Source: a virus
Length of the DNA: 64,000 nucleotides
Strand: one strand, 5' to 3'
IMG/VR virus record: IMGVR_UViG_3300046559_000436
Span: 33,261 to 97,260 of that record
A program made the position numbers and the translations under genes. This document shows positions 16,900 to 25,205 of this stretch, in pieces. The stretch's first letter is position 1. Every line of letters starts with the position of its first letter. The notes beneath the pieces were generated by a model that was not told the DNA's origin, ran no database searches, and was given only the letters and a program-made list of their open reading frames with translations.

Positions 16900-17751
16900 G
16901 TGGGACTTCTCATTCCATTCGAAGAAGAAGAGCAGAGCAAGTACAAGATCGTCGTCCTGTACGGCGAGGTCGGTTCGGGCAAGACCAGCTCGTCGATGAT
17001 GCTCGCCAATCGCGGCCGGATCATCGTCGTTCGTGCGGACCCCGGCATGCACAAGGGTGCTCTGAAGGCCATCGGCGTCAACACCAAGAACATCCTCGTC
17101 CACCAGTTCGAGCACTTCGGCGACATCAAGGACCTCTACTGGGCCCTGAAGGAGAAGTTCGACGAGGACCCCGACTTCGCTGTTGCGATGGTGTGGGATT
17201 CGATGTCGGCCATCAACAAGAAGCTCGTCGACAACGAGGTCGCCCGTCGTCTGGAGAAGAAGACGAAGGTGATGTCCGGCGTCGACGAGTTCGAAGTTGA
17301 CCGGGAGGTATACGGCAAGGTCACGGAACAGCTGCGGTGGATCAACCGCTACTTCTTCGAGCTGCCGTGTCACCAAGTCGTCATCTCCCAGGAGAAGCAG
17401 GACAAGGACAAGAACGAGGGCACGATCTACTACCGCCCCTACCTGTCCCCCGCGTACTCCTCCGACCTTCTCGGCGTAGCCGACGTGGTGATCAGCCAGG
17501 TTGCCGAGGTGGACGCTGACGGCGAGGTTCAGCGGTTCGGCTACACGGTGCCGTTCGAGCGCCGAGTGGCCAAGGACCAGCTGCACCTGCTCCCTGCCCG
17601 TCTGGCGAACGTGAACATGGCGGACGTGGCCGCCTACATCGAGGGCGAGATCGAGCCCGCCTCCGAGGAGGAACGCATCCTCAACCCCGAGAGGTGGCGC
17701 GAGGGCGGCGCGAAGCGACTGTCGAAGGACCAGTCGCGCATGTCGATCTAG
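16900..17751 (+). CDS. Sak4-like RecA-fold ATPase
   Basis: 283 residues from GTG 16900 (CAGGAG upstream). VVLYGEVGSGKTSSSMML is the Walker A; VAMVWDSMSAINKK the Walker B; HQVVISQEKQDKD a following strand as in RAD55/Sak4 proteins. Sak4 proteins are single-strand annealing/recombination ATPases that work with a cognate ssDNA-binding protein, here probably the gene at 17980. An upstream in-frame extension covers the tRNA-Arg gene and is rejected. Confidence 0.8.
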   Translation: MGLLIPFEEEEQSKYKIVVLYGEVGSGKTSSSMMLANRGRIIVVRADPGMHKGALKAIGVNTKNILVHQFEHFGDIKDLYWALKEKFDEDPDFAVAMVWDSMSAINKKLVDNEVARRLEKKTKVMSGVDEFEVDREVYGKVTEQLRWINRYFFELPCHQVVISQEKQDKDKNEGTIYYRPYLSPAYSSDLLGVADVVISQVAEVDADGEVQRFGYTVPFERRVAKDQLHLLPARLANVNMADVAAYIEGEIEPASEEERILNPERWREGGAKRLSKDQSRMSI

Positions 17752-17755
17752 GGGA

Positions 17756-17785
17756 TTGCTCCTCTGGAAAGACGAGTGGTACCAT
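17756..17785 (+). promoter_or_regulatory. Promoter with no gene behind it
   Basis: TTGCTC, 18 bases, TACCAT, then GGAATTAC as in other promoters of the set. The transcript would start with a GGCCGCCCC/GGGGCGGCC hairpin but reaches no gene before the next promoter. Confidence 0.55.
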
Positions 17786-17857
17786 GGAATTACCGGCCGC
17801 CCCGCAGTGGTGACGACGACCTGAACCCATCGGGGCGGCCGACCAAGCTCCCTGGTC
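17786..17857 (+). ncRNA. Possible small RNA between two promoters
   Basis: A 72-base stretch between two promoters contains the inverted repeat GGCCGCCCC (17795 region) and GGGGCGGCC (17832 region) and only a 9-codon frame. It could be a short regulatory RNA or an unusually placed leader. Confidence 0.3.
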
Positions 17858-17886
17858 TTGACCAGCTGGAAACGGCATGATAGACT
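17858..17886 (+). promoter_or_regulatory. Promoter of 17980
   Basis: TTGACC, 17-base spacer with GGAAAC and TGA, then TAGACT. A hairpin (GCTCCCA/TGGGAGC) follows in the leader. Confidence 0.75.
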
Positions 17887-17979
17887 GGGATCGCTCCCAA
17901 GTCCGCTGGGAGCAAGCGCGCCCGGCTTAGCAGGGCAGTCAATCAAACCGGCCGCAGGGCCAAACAGAGGAGAAACAAA

Positions 17980-18483
17980 ATGGCGAAGCTCGCTGACGAC
18001 CTGGCGAACGATGTCACCAACTACGTTCCGGAGACCTTCGAGCCCATCGAGGACGGCGTCTACCTCGCCCGGCTCGAGGAGGACGTGGAGGTCAAGGTCG
18101 GCCCGAGGGGTCCGTACTGGAGCTGGAAGTTCGTCGTCCGTGAGGAGGACAACCCCGGCCTGACCCGCAAGAAGGTCACGCTCTACCACCGCACCTCGCT
18201 CTCGGCGGCGGCGGCGTTCAAGCTGCACGAGACCTTCGCCGCGTTCGGCGTCTCGGCCAACACCGACACCGAGGACCTGGTGAACACGGCCGAGCCCGCC
18301 GTCAAGGTCCACGTCGTCCAGAAGGTGGCCGAGCAGGGCAAGTACGCCGGTGAGATCGTGAACGACCTCGCCGACGGCCAGTGCCTCTACCCGATCAACA
18401 GCGATGCCAAGGTCAGCGCCGCGCAGAACGCCGCTCCGGCGCAGCCGGGTCCGGGCAAGAAGAGCAACAAGCCGCTGCTCTAA
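17980..18483 (+). CDS. ssDNA-binding protein, DUF669-like
   Basis: 167 residues. The N-terminal domain (FEPIEDGVYLARLEEDVEV, YWSWKFVV, FKLHETFAAFGV) has the beta-strand pattern of DUF669-type ssDNA-binding proteins that accompany Sak3/Sak4 recombinases. The tail is Ala/Pro-rich and ends KSNKPLL. It is adjacent to the Sak4-like gene and driven by its own promoter, suggesting high expression. Confidence 0.7.
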   Translation: MAKLADDLANDVTNYVPETFEPIEDGVYLARLEEDVEVKVGPRGPYWSWKFVVREEDNPGLTRKKVTLYHRTSLSAAAAFKLHETFAAFGVSANTDTEDLVNTAEPAVKVHVVQKVAEQGKYAGEIVNDLADGQCLYPINSDAKVSAAQNAAPAQPGPGKKSNKPLL

Positions 18484-18522
18484 CCCTACCTCCTAGGCGC
18501 TAAGGGTTAGAACACTCCGCTA

Positions 18523-18566
18523 CTGAGCCCCCCTCCCAAGCTCCAGGGAGGGGGGCTCAGTTGTGT
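18523..18566 (+). terminator. Strong terminator
   Basis: CTGAGCCCCCCTCCC (18523-18537) pairs with GGGAGGGGGGCTCAG (18546-18560), followed by TTGTGTTT, which is also the -35 of the next promoter. Confidence 0.88.
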
Positions 18567-18590
18567 TTGTGGCAAATCTCGTGATATAAT
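18561..18590 (+). promoter_or_regulatory. Promoter of 18640 regulator
   Basis: TTGTGT, 18-base spacer with GCAAAT and TGA, then TATAAT. The -35 overlaps the tail of the preceding terminator. Confidence 0.8.
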
Positions 18591-18639
18591 AGGGGAGCAA
18601 GAGACGCAACCATAACTTTAACCGAAAGGAAAAGACAAA

Positions 18640-18870
18640 ATGGACAACATGATCGATCTGGAGAAGCTCTCTCAGGTGATGAGAGAGAAGGAGGTGAACG
18701 TGACCACCCTGTCCCGCAGAATCGGCCGTGACCGGGTGGTGGTCAGCGGCTGGAAGAACGGTCGTCGTATCCCGAACCTGGAGTCGGCCCTGTGCCTGGC
18801 CAAGGGCCTGGGTGTACCGGTCGAGGACATCTGCTACGAGGTCGCTCTGCCGGGTGATGAGGCGGCCTAG
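18640..18870 (+). CDS. XRE-like helix-turn-helix regulator
   Basis: 76 residues. LSQVMREKEVNVTTLSRRIG, DRVVVSGWKNGRRIPNLESA and LCLAKGLGVPVEDI follow the five-helix Cro/XRE pattern. AAAGGA lies before ATG. Ends in a short acidic tail. It has its own promoter and precedes the DinG-like helicase transcription unit. Confidence 0.8.
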   Translation: MDNMIDLEKLSQVMREKEVNVTTLSRRIGRDRVVVSGWKNGRRIPNLESALCLAKGLGVPVEDICYEVALPGDEAA

Positions 18871-18876
18871 CACTAA

Positions 18877-18906
18877 TTGTCACGCAGGAAAATCGCGTGA
18901 TAGACT
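18877..18906 (+). promoter_or_regulatory. Promoter of 18970 helicase
   Basis: TTGTCA, 18-base spacer with AGGAAAAT and TGA, then TAGACT. A GGGGGACATCGGCCCCC hairpin lies at the start of the leader. Confidence 0.8.
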
Positions 18907-18969
18907 AGTCTCAGAAAGACACCAGGGGGACATCGGCCCCCTCCGACACCGAGTGAACGGAGTTCCGCA

Positions 18970-20742
18970 ATGAACATGTTCGAGTCCATGATGGAGTCCC
19001 TGGGGCTGCAGGCGCGCAAGGAACAGACCGCCCTGGTCGAGTTCATCCGCACCAACCTCGCCAACGAGGAGCAGGCCATGATTCAGGCGGGCACCGGTGT
19101 CGGTAAGTCCTTCGCCGCTCTCGCCACCGCGTTCGAGGCCAACGAGAAGTACGGAATCCCGTCGCTCATCGTCTGCCCCACGAACGCCCTGATCGACCAG
19201 TACGTCAAGAAGGACGCCCCTCGGGTGGTCGAGGCCCTGAACGAGGAGGGCAAGGAGCCCAAGAGGATCGCGCACATCAAGGGCCGCAACAACTACCTGT
19301 GTTCCGCCAGCCACGGCGCGATGCTCGACAAGAACGCCCCCAAGCTCATCAAGGAGTTCATCGAGAAGGGCGTCTTCGAATGGGCCGAGGCCGGTCTCGA
19401 AGGGTGGGGCTGCTCGGGTGACTGCGACCAGCGGATGGGCGACATCTGCGCCATCCAGGCGGCTCGCGAGTTGGCTTCCCGGGCTCACGTAGTGATCACC
19501 AACGGCCACGTGCTGGTGTGGGACCTGAAGGTCGAGCAGATGACCGACGGGGTGGTGAACCTGCTGCCGCGAGTCGGGGCGGTGTTCATTGACGAGTGCC
19601 ACGCTGTGGACGAGGTGGCCAAGAGCTGCAACTCGGACCAGATCGGCCCGAACGCGGCGGTGTACGACATGGTCCCGGGTCTGCAGAGGTGGGTGGCCCG
19701 AACCACGATGCTGATGAACCAGATGAAGCTCAACGAAGCACCGGTCGACATCGACGCCGAACTGACGCGAATGCTCCAGGAGGCCGACCGTACGGCCGGT
19801 CGTCTGGAGTCTCAGCTCGCCGGGATGCGGGACCCTTCGTACGCGGCGGAGGCCAAAGAGATCCGCAAGGATCTGAAGGCCGTTCAGCGGTTCATCGACT
19901 TCGCCACCGACAGCGACGACCGGTTCATCAGCACGATCACCATCGAGCCGGGTAAGGACGGCGTGGACGTCACGCAGCTGAACCGCAAGTGCATCGACAG
20001 TTCCAGCTGGATGAAGAGGATTCTGCTGCGCCAGCCGTCCGCGCTGATCAGCGGCACCATCCCGAAGTCGCTCGGTCGCCGGATCGGAATCCCGGACGCG
20101 ACCTTCGAGGACGTCGGTACTCCGTTCGACTACAGCAAGTCGGTGCTGGCCATCGGGTACGACTCGGCCAAGGACCGGAACGCGGAGGTCCGGCGCATCA
20201 AGAGCGTGGTCGACGCGGTTCTGGAGTACGCCCGGAAGCCGCACGAGGAGGGTGGCGGCGGATCTCTGGTGCTGTTCACTTCCTGGCGGGACCTGGAGGT
20301 TGTGATGCCCCAGGTGTACAAGGCCCTCAAGAAGGAGGGTCTCGACAAGAAGTGTCCGGTATGGATGCAGACCCGGGGTGACTCCGCCGAGACTCAGCGC
20401 GACCTGGTGGAGTTCAAGGAGCACGGCCACGGCGTGATGGGCGGAGTGGCCAGCCTCTGGACCGGCGTGGACGTCCCCGGCGCGGCCCTGCGCCAGGTGA
20501 TCATCTACAAGCTCCCGTGGGGGGTTCCGACCCTGGAGGTCAAGGCCATCGAGAAGATCCACGGCCGTGACCCCTACGTGGACGACATGATGACCAAGTT
20601 GGTACAAGGTGCCGGGCGCCTCGTCCGTAGCACCGACGACTTCGGTCGGGTGCTCATCACCGACAGCCGAGCCCGCCAGCTGCGGTGGCGCACCAACCCG
20701 ATGAGCCGCCACATGGCGGAGTTCGCTCCGGCCAACCACTAA
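18970..20742 (+). CDS. XPD/DinG-like SF2 helicase
   Basis: 590 residues. Walker A MIQAGTGVGKSFAAL (about 37 to 52), PSLIVCPTNALIDQY (motif Ia), four Cys placed YLC...GWGCSGDC...DIC as for a 4Fe-4S domain, VFIDECHAVDE (DECH box), and late motifs GVDVPGAALRQVI and VQGAGRLVRS. This is the layout of DinG/XPD 5'-3' helicases. It should unwind forks or recombination intermediates. A terminator follows. Confidence 0.85.
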   Translation: MNMFESMMESLGLQARKEQTALVEFIRTNLANEEQAMIQAGTGVGKSFAALATAFEANEKYGIPSLIVCPTNALIDQYVKKDAPRVVEALNEEGKEPKRIAHIKGRNNYLCSASHGAMLDKNAPKLIKEFIEKGVFEWAEAGLEGWGCSGDCDQRMGDICAIQAARELASRAHVVITNGHVLVWDLKVEQMTDGVVNLLPRVGAVFIDECHAVDEVAKSCNSDQIGPNAAVYDMVPGLQRWVARTTMLMNQMKLNEAPVDIDAELTRMLQEADRTAGRLESQLAGMRDPSYAAEAKEIRKDLKAVQRFIDFATDSDDRFISTITIEPGKDGVDVTQLNRKCIDSSSWMKRILLRQPSALISGTIPKSLGRRIGIPDATFEDVGTPFDYSKSVLAIGYDSAKDRNAEVRRIKSVVDAVLEYARKPHEEGGGGSLVLFTSWRDLEVVMPQVYKALKKEGLDKKCPVWMQTRGDSAETQRDLVEFKEHGHGVMGGVASLWTGVDVPGAALRQVIIYKLPWGVPTLEVKAIEKIHGRDPYVDDMMTKLVQGAGRLVRSTDDFGRVLITDSRARQLRWRTNPMSRHMAEFAPANH

Positions 20743-20749
20743 CCCAATC

Positions 20750-20777
20750 GGCCCCCGCCCAGTAGAGGGCGGGGGCC
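20750..20777 (+). terminator. Terminator after helicase
   Basis: GGCCCCCGCCC pairs with GGGCGGGGGCC around a 6-base loop; weak A/T tail (CCACTATT). Confidence 0.75.
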
Positions 20778-20794
20778 CCACTATTAGGAGAGAT

Positions 20795-20998
20795 ATGAGT
20801 TACGTCAACGTCACCACTCTGAGTGAGGACTCGGTGGAGCAGCTCGGGCTGAAGAGGGACTTCGACATCGAGAAGACCCACGGCCACCAGTCGTTCGAGA
20901 CCGATAGCGAGTCGCTGATGGCGGCAGCTGAGCTGATCAGTCGACTCGACAACCTCCAGAGCGGCGAGATGCTCATCGTCACGGCGGTGGGCTTCTGA
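20795..20998 (+). CDS. Small protein of unknown function
   Basis: 67 residues (MSYVNVTTLSEDSVEQLGLK...), AGGAGA upstream. Its TGA overlaps the next ATG (TGATG), so the two genes are translationally coupled. No family recognised. Confidence 0.5.
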   Translation: MSYVNVTTLSEDSVEQLGLKRDFDIEKTHGHQSFETDSESLMAAAELISRLDNLQSGEMLIVTAVGF

Positions 20999-21297
20999 TG
21001 AGCACCACTCGGTACTTCGATCTGGGCGTGGTCCTGAGTCTGACCACGGGCAAGATGGTCACCAAGGAGGGGAGGGCTTCGGTCAAGGACCTCGTGGACT
21101 TCTTGACGAAGGACGCCGGACCCGAGGTGGTCACTCTGGCGGACCTGGTCACAGCTGCCCGCGAGAAGGTTCTGGGGCAGTATCCCGACCTGGCCTCGGC
21201 GGTCGTGCCGTCGTTCAGGACCGAGGAAGACATCTGGGAGTGGGTCGACTCCTTGAGATTCGATTATGGGGGGAAGGTGTATCTCACCGGTGTGTGA
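20998..21297 (+). CDS. DUF7736-like protein
   Basis: 99 residues. YFDLGVVLSLTTGKMVT, VKDLVDFLTKDAGPEV and EKVLGQYPDLASAVVP follow the pattern of DUF7736 proteins found in many actinophages (short strand-helix-helix, conserved TTG near the N-terminus). Molecular role unknown. Coupled to the preceding gene. Confidence 0.5.
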   Translation: MSTTRYFDLGVVLSLTTGKMVTKEGRASVKDLVDFLTKDAGPEVVTLADLVTAAREKVLGQYPDLASAVVPSFRTEEDIWEWVDSLRFDYGGKVYLTGV

Positions 21298-21361
21298 CAA
21301 CTGTGACGAAGAGAGTGACGAGAGTCGCGAGCAGCGGCGCAAAGACGACTACGAGCTGTAA
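21266..21361 (+). CDS. Possible 31-residue Cys-containing peptide
   Basis: An ATG inside the end of the previous gene opens a frame MGGRCISPVCDNCDEESDES with a CxxC and acidic tail, filling the gap to the next gene. No good ribosome site, so uncertain. Confidence 0.25.
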   Translation: MGGRCISPVCDNCDEESDESREQRRKDDYEL

Positions 21362-21370
21362 GGGGCCGAT

Positions 21371-21784
21371 ATGAGCGCAACCATCCGGGATACTGGGGTC
21401 CGAGGTGTGACCGTTTCGTCGCCAGAGGGGTGGTCAGTTCCGGATGTAGCTGAGCGACTGGCCGCGCTGGCACGCCGTAGCGGCTGGGACGTGATCGATC
21501 AGAGGTGGTGGCACGACCGCCGGAAGGGGCTCCAGACGTTCTTTCTGGCCGTGGGGCGCCCTCTACGGCCCGGGGAGGTCCCCAGCTGCCCCGCTGGCCC
21601 CGGAGTGGGCTGGCAGTACCACCTCGTGTGGGAGGAGATCCCGGAGAAGGACCGCACTACGAACCACCGGTCCAGGATGACCATCCGGGTGAGCCGTGCG
21701 TACACTCCGAGCACCGGCAAGTGGCAGAACGGCCCCGCGATAAAGGTGATCAGCGACACCATCACTCGCAACCCGGCTCGCTAG
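21371..21784 (+). CDS. Protein of unknown function
   Basis: 137 residues. Aromatic-rich (WDVIDQRWWHDRR, WQYHLVWEEI) with basic C-terminus. AGGGGCC precedes ATG. No family recognised. It ends just before the next promoter. Confidence 0.5.
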   Translation: MSATIRDTGVRGVTVSSPEGWSVPDVAERLAALARRSGWDVIDQRWWHDRRKGLQTFFLAVGRPLRPGEVPSCPAGPGVGWQYHLVWEEIPEKDRTTNHRSRMTIRVSRAYTPSTGKWQNGPAIKVISDTITRNPAR

Positions 21785-21786
21785 AA

Positions 21787-21816
21787 TTGTCGCAGCCGAA
21801 AACGCTGTGATAAGAT
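21787..21816 (+). promoter_or_regulatory. Promoter of 21855
   Basis: TTGTCG, 18-base spacer with CGAAAA and GTGA, then TAAGAT. Confidence 0.82.
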
Positions 21817-21854
21817 AGCCTCATAAGACGCTCCACTACCCCAGGAGAACAAGA

Positions 21855-22157
21855 ATGACCGACGTTACCAACGCCTACGGGCATAGGATCGGATCGCGCG
21901 GCATCACCACCCGCTCCTCTCTGCTGGATGCACTTCGGGGTCTGCTCAACCTGTACCCGGCCCACAACCTCCAGGTCAAGAACGTCACGGACATCGTCGG
22001 ATGTTCTCCGGCGGTCTTCTGGACCTACTTCGCCCACCTGGATGACGCGTACCGGGCCCTGGCCGACACCGTCGGGGACGGGGATGCCCAGACGCTCTGG
22101 GCGCGACAGGTCAAGCACATCGTCAAGGTGCTGGACGAGGTCGCCGAAACCAGCTGA
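21855..22157 (+). CDS. TetR-like helix-turn-helix protein
   Basis: 100 residues. RSSLLDALRGLLNLYPAHNL, QVKNVTDIVGCSPAVFWTYF and AHLDDAYRALADTV align with helices 1 to 4 of a TetR-family DNA-binding domain (including the FWTYF turn usually YxYF). The ligand-binding C-domain is nearly absent, so it may dimerise differently or act constitutively. It lies upstream of the DNA polymerase gene with a terminator between. Confidence 0.6.
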   Translation: MTDVTNAYGHRIGSRGITTRSSLLDALRGLLNLYPAHNLQVKNVTDIVGCSPAVFWTYFAHLDDAYRALADTVGDGDAQTLWARQVKHIVKVLDEVAETS

Positions 22158-22168
22158 CGCAAGTCAAC

Positions 22169-22193
22169 GGGGCCGACCCAATGGGTCGGCCCC
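22169..22193 (+). terminator. Hairpin terminator before polymerase gene
   Basis: GGGGCCGACCC and GGGTCGGCCCC are perfect inverse copies with a 3-base loop. No T-run, so termination may be partial. Confidence 0.65.
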
Positions 22194-22218
22194 ACCACTG
22201 TATCCGAAAGGGAGAAAC

Positions 22219-24396
22219 ATGACCGCCACCTTCCTCGGACGGACCCGAGTCGGAAGCACGTTCCTGCCCGAGCTGCCGCCGGACTGGCCGGTAGCGTTCG
22301 ACTATGAGACCGCTGGGCTGTACCCGGACGGAGACTCCGGTACCAAGACTCAGCCCGCATCCCCGGAGGGCAGGGCGTCGGCCCTGGCCATCGCGTGGTT
22401 CGACCCCGAGACCGGCGAGCTGGTCTCACACGCCTTCCCGTTCGACCAGGGCAAGATTGCCGGGAAGCCGGGTAGGGCGATCCGGGACCCCGAGACCGGT
22501 CGACAGAGCTTCTCTCCGATCCAGGCCACCCTGGACTTCGACAACCCCAACCTGGAACCGCAGTGGTACGTTGAGCTGATGGCCTGGCTCAGCCGTCGAC
22601 GGTATCTGGTGGCCCACAACGCCAAGTTCGACATGGCGGTCGCTCGGATCGGTCTGCGTGCGGACGCAGGGGGGTTCGGCGGAGAGGAGGGCCTCGGCGG
22701 GACCGAGCTGGATCAGGAAGGGACCTACATCTATGACACGATGCTGTCCCAGATGCTGTTGGCCCCTCTGGACATGCCGTCGCTGAAGCCTACGGCCAAG
22801 AAGCTGTGGGGTGACGACGAGACCGAGGAGCTGGAAGCCCTCAAGAAGGGGCTGAAGGCCAACGGCGTGGGGCTCGGTAAGCGATACGACCTGGTGGACT
22901 GGCCGATCCTGGCCAAGTACGCGGCCAAGGACGCCGAACTTACCATTCGCTTGCACCAGGTTCAGATGAACGCGGTCGACGACGAGATTGCGCCCCCGCT
23001 GTACGAGAGCCTGCTCGAAGACGACCTGCAGACCATGCGGGTACTGTACCGGATGGAGAAGCGCGGGCTGCCCTTCCTGAAGGAAGACGGTTTGGAGGTT
23101 GCCGAGGAGCTGCGTAAGCACGCCAAGATGGTGGCCAGCACGATGCCATTCGATCCCAGCAAGCTCGCTCAGGCCATCCGGTTCTTCTACGGGTGGAAGT
23201 GCAGCAACTCCGAAATCAGGTCCCAGAAGTTCCTGACCGGGGACGAGCGGGACTGGTCGAAATTCCTGTGCGACAAGAGTTGCGAGGAGTGCCAGGGGAA
23301 GAACGGGCTCGGACTGGAGCCGACCAGCCGGACCGAGAAGCGCGGCGACCCCCAGCTCAATCAGGCCGAGATCGACAAGCTGGCCAAGCAGGGTCAGCCC
23401 TGGATCAAGGAGTTCCAAGAGTACGTCAGCTGCATGTCGGCCATCGCCAAATGGTACGACGGCTGGTCCCTTCGAGTGGGCAAAGACGGTCGTCTTCGGC
23501 CGGTTTTCAAGCAAGGCAAGCAGGAGACCGACAAGTCGGGCGGAGCCAAGAGCAAGGAGGGCGGCACCAAGACGGGTCGGCTGGCGGTGGAGCGGGTGCA
23601 GATCCAGGCGGTTCCCCGTAAGACGCACCTGCCCATCCCGGCCCCCCACCCCAAGAAGCTGATCCGGCCGACCAGCGGCAAGGTCGTGTGGGAATCGGAC
23701 CTGCCCAACGGTGAGATGAGAATCGTCACTGTGATGTCCAACTGCAACGCGATGTGGGACATCATCGACAAGCTGGACCGAGAAAAGGACGCCAGCGGCA
23801 TTCACGGTCTGGTGTGCACCCAGATGTTCGGGTTGACACCTGAGGACGAGGATTTCCCCACCTTCAAGCAGGTGTCGAAGTGCATCGGTTTCGGGACGGT
23901 GTTCCAGTCCGGACCGCAGACCCTGGCTGACCAGGTCTACCAGCAGTGCGGCGTGAAGTTCAAGGTTCAGGAGATGAAGGACTTCATCGCGGACTTCCGG
24001 GGTAAGTTCCCGGAGATCCAGCAACTGTCCGACCTGGCGGTGAAGAAGGCCGATCAGTGGCGCGGGCTGGGTTACGTCACACTGATCAACGGTCGCAACC
24101 GTTGGTTCGAGCCACACGAGCGGGTGGCCACCTGCGCGATGTCGTCGGTTATTCAGGGTTCGCTCGCTGAGACCATGAAGACGTCCATGCGACAGGTGGA
24201 GGCTACTTACCCGGGCATCCTGATCAACCAGGTACACGACTCGGTATGGGTGGAGGTGGACGACAGCCCGGAAGGCGAGGCGCTGGCTTGGGACGTGGCG
24301 CGGATGGTTCAGAACACCTTCGAGGAGACGTTCGACGTACGCGAGCGACCCCGGATGAAGTTCCCGGTGACTCCGGAACGGCTTGACCTGAAGTGA
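22219..24396 (+). CDS. Family A DNA polymerase with 3'-5' exonuclease
   Basis: 725 residues from ATG 22219 (AAGGGAG upstream). Exonuclease motifs: AFDYETAGL (D28, E30), LVAHNAKFDMAV, and KYAAKDAELT. Polymerase motif C is INQVHDSVWVE. Motif A reads SDLPNGEMRIV instead of the usual DYSQIELR, and the motif B region VSKCIGFGTVFQSG lacks the usual NF/YG. Altered active-site motifs fit the polymerase class associated with 2-aminoadenine (DpoZ-type), but this needs alignment. It is the only replicative polymerase visible. Confidence 0.88.
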   Translation: MTATFLGRTRVGSTFLPELPPDWPVAFDYETAGLYPDGDSGTKTQPASPEGRASALAIAWFDPETGELVSHAFPFDQGKIAGKPGRAIRDPETGRQSFSPIQATLDFDNPNLEPQWYVELMAWLSRRRYLVAHNAKFDMAVARIGLRADAGGFGGEEGLGGTELDQEGTYIYDTMLSQMLLAPLDMPSLKPTAKKLWGDDETEELEALKKGLKANGVGLGKRYDLVDWPILAKYAAKDAELTIRLHQVQMNAVDDEIAPPLYESLLEDDLQTMRVLYRMEKRGLPFLKEDGLEVAEELRKHAKMVASTMPFDPSKLAQAIRFFYGWKCSNSEIRSQKFLTGDERDWSKFLCDKSCEECQGKNGLGLEPTSRTEKRGDPQLNQAEIDKLAKQGQPWIKEFQEYVSCMSAIAKWYDGWSLRVGKDGRLRPVFKQGKQETDKSGGAKSKEGGTKTGRLAVERVQIQAVPRKTHLPIPAPHPKKLIRPTSGKVVWESDLPNGEMRIVTVMSNCNAMWDIIDKLDREKDASGIHGLVCTQMFGLTPEDEDFPTFKQVSKCIGFGTVFQSGPQTLADQVYQQCGVKFKVQEMKDFIADFRGKFPEIQQLSDLAVKKADQWRGLGYVTLINGRNRWFEPHERVATCAMSSVIQGSLAETMKTSMRQVEATYPGILINQVHDSVWVEVDDSPEGEALAWDVARMVQNTFEETFDVRERPRMKFPVTPERLDLK

Positions 24397-24454
24397 CCAG
24401 CCCCTAGCGGGCCAGATCACCCCGCTGACCCCCGGAGGGCCTACAGTATGGGCA

Positions 24455-24484
24455 TTGCTCCGGGGGAAAGCATGGTAGTACAAT
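24455..24484 (+). promoter_or_regulatory. Promoter of 24538 operon
   Basis: TTGCTC, 18-base spacer with GGAAAG, then TACAAT. Leader begins with GGTGGGGC/GCCCCACC hairpin, then GAGGGAG. Confidence 0.78.
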
Positions 24485-24537
24485 GGTGGTACACGGTGGG
24501 GCACGCGGCCCCACCCCGAACCCGAGAGGGAGTGATT

Positions 24538-24714
24538 ATGGACAGCAGATGGACCACGAAGGATGACCTGGACGCGGCTTTCTACGGGATCGTGGGGCCG
24601 CAGGTCAACCGCATCGTTAGCATCAAGATCAGCGGTCTCATGAAGATCAGCGCGGCGGGCGGCCCCAGGCCGGACACCCGAGTGCCGGTGATGGTGGGTC
24701 AGCTGTGGAGATGA
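24538..24714 (+). CDS. Small protein before SsgA-like gene
   Basis: 58 residues, ATG 24538 8 bases after GAGAGGGAG. Contains DDLDAAFYGIVGPQVNRIV and a basic, Gly/Pro-rich tail. First gene of the operon with the SsgA-like gene. No family recognised. Confidence 0.5.
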   Translation: MDSRWTTKDDLDAAFYGIVGPQVNRIVSIKISGLMKISAAGGPRPDTRVPVMVGQLWR

Positions 24715-25205
24715 CCAGCAAGGACGTCAAGGGAAAGACCACGGGCGTGCAGACCGAAGTGACCCTTCCGGTCAATCTGACCTTCAGCTATGATCCTGAG
24801 GACCCCTTCGCGTTCTACATGAAGTTCAACCCCAGCCGTTTCAATGAAGAGGTCCAGTGGGTGGGTTCCCTGGACCTCCTGCGCCAGGGTGTTCACGCTC
24901 CGGCCGGTCTTGCCGACATCCAGGTCTACCCAATCGACAAGGGTCAGATCGCGATTCGGCTCGAAGCCGAGGTAGGCCATTCGACCACCCGAGTGGCGGC
25001 CAAGGACATCAAGGCGTTCATCAGCGCCATCGACGAGGAGGAATCAGTGTCCAGTGTGACGATCGGTGAGGCGGTCGAGATTACTCTGGAGCAGTTTCTG
25101 GAGGATCTCGGCCTCTACCCCTATGACAACGGCCCGTCTCTCCCGCCGGGGTGGTGCCCGAACTGTATGCGAGTCCACTCCGGCAACGGATGCGGTGACG
25201 CCTGA
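24711..25205 (+). CDS. SsgA-like sporulation/cell-division protein
   Basis: 164 residues; ATG overlaps the previous stop (ATGA). Residues 15 to 115 match the SsgA/SsgB pattern: LTFSYDPEDPFAFYMKF, VQWVGSLDLLRQGVHAPAG, ADIQVYP, IAIRLEAEVG and DIKAFISAID. SsgA-like proteins occur in sporulating actinomycetes and localise FtsZ and septa. This one has a C-terminal extension ending CPNCMRVHSGNGCGD, a possible zinc site absent from host proteins. A phage copy may alter host septation or sporulation; that effect is inference. Confidence 0.7.
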   Translation: MTSKDVKGKTTGVQTEVTLPVNLTFSYDPEDPFAFYMKFNPSRFNEEVQWVGSLDLLRQGVHAPAGLADIQVYPIDKGQIAIRLEAEVGHSTTRVAAKDIKAFISAIDEEESVSSVTIGEAVEITLEQFLEDLGLYPYDNGPSLPPGWCPNCMRVHSGNGCGDA

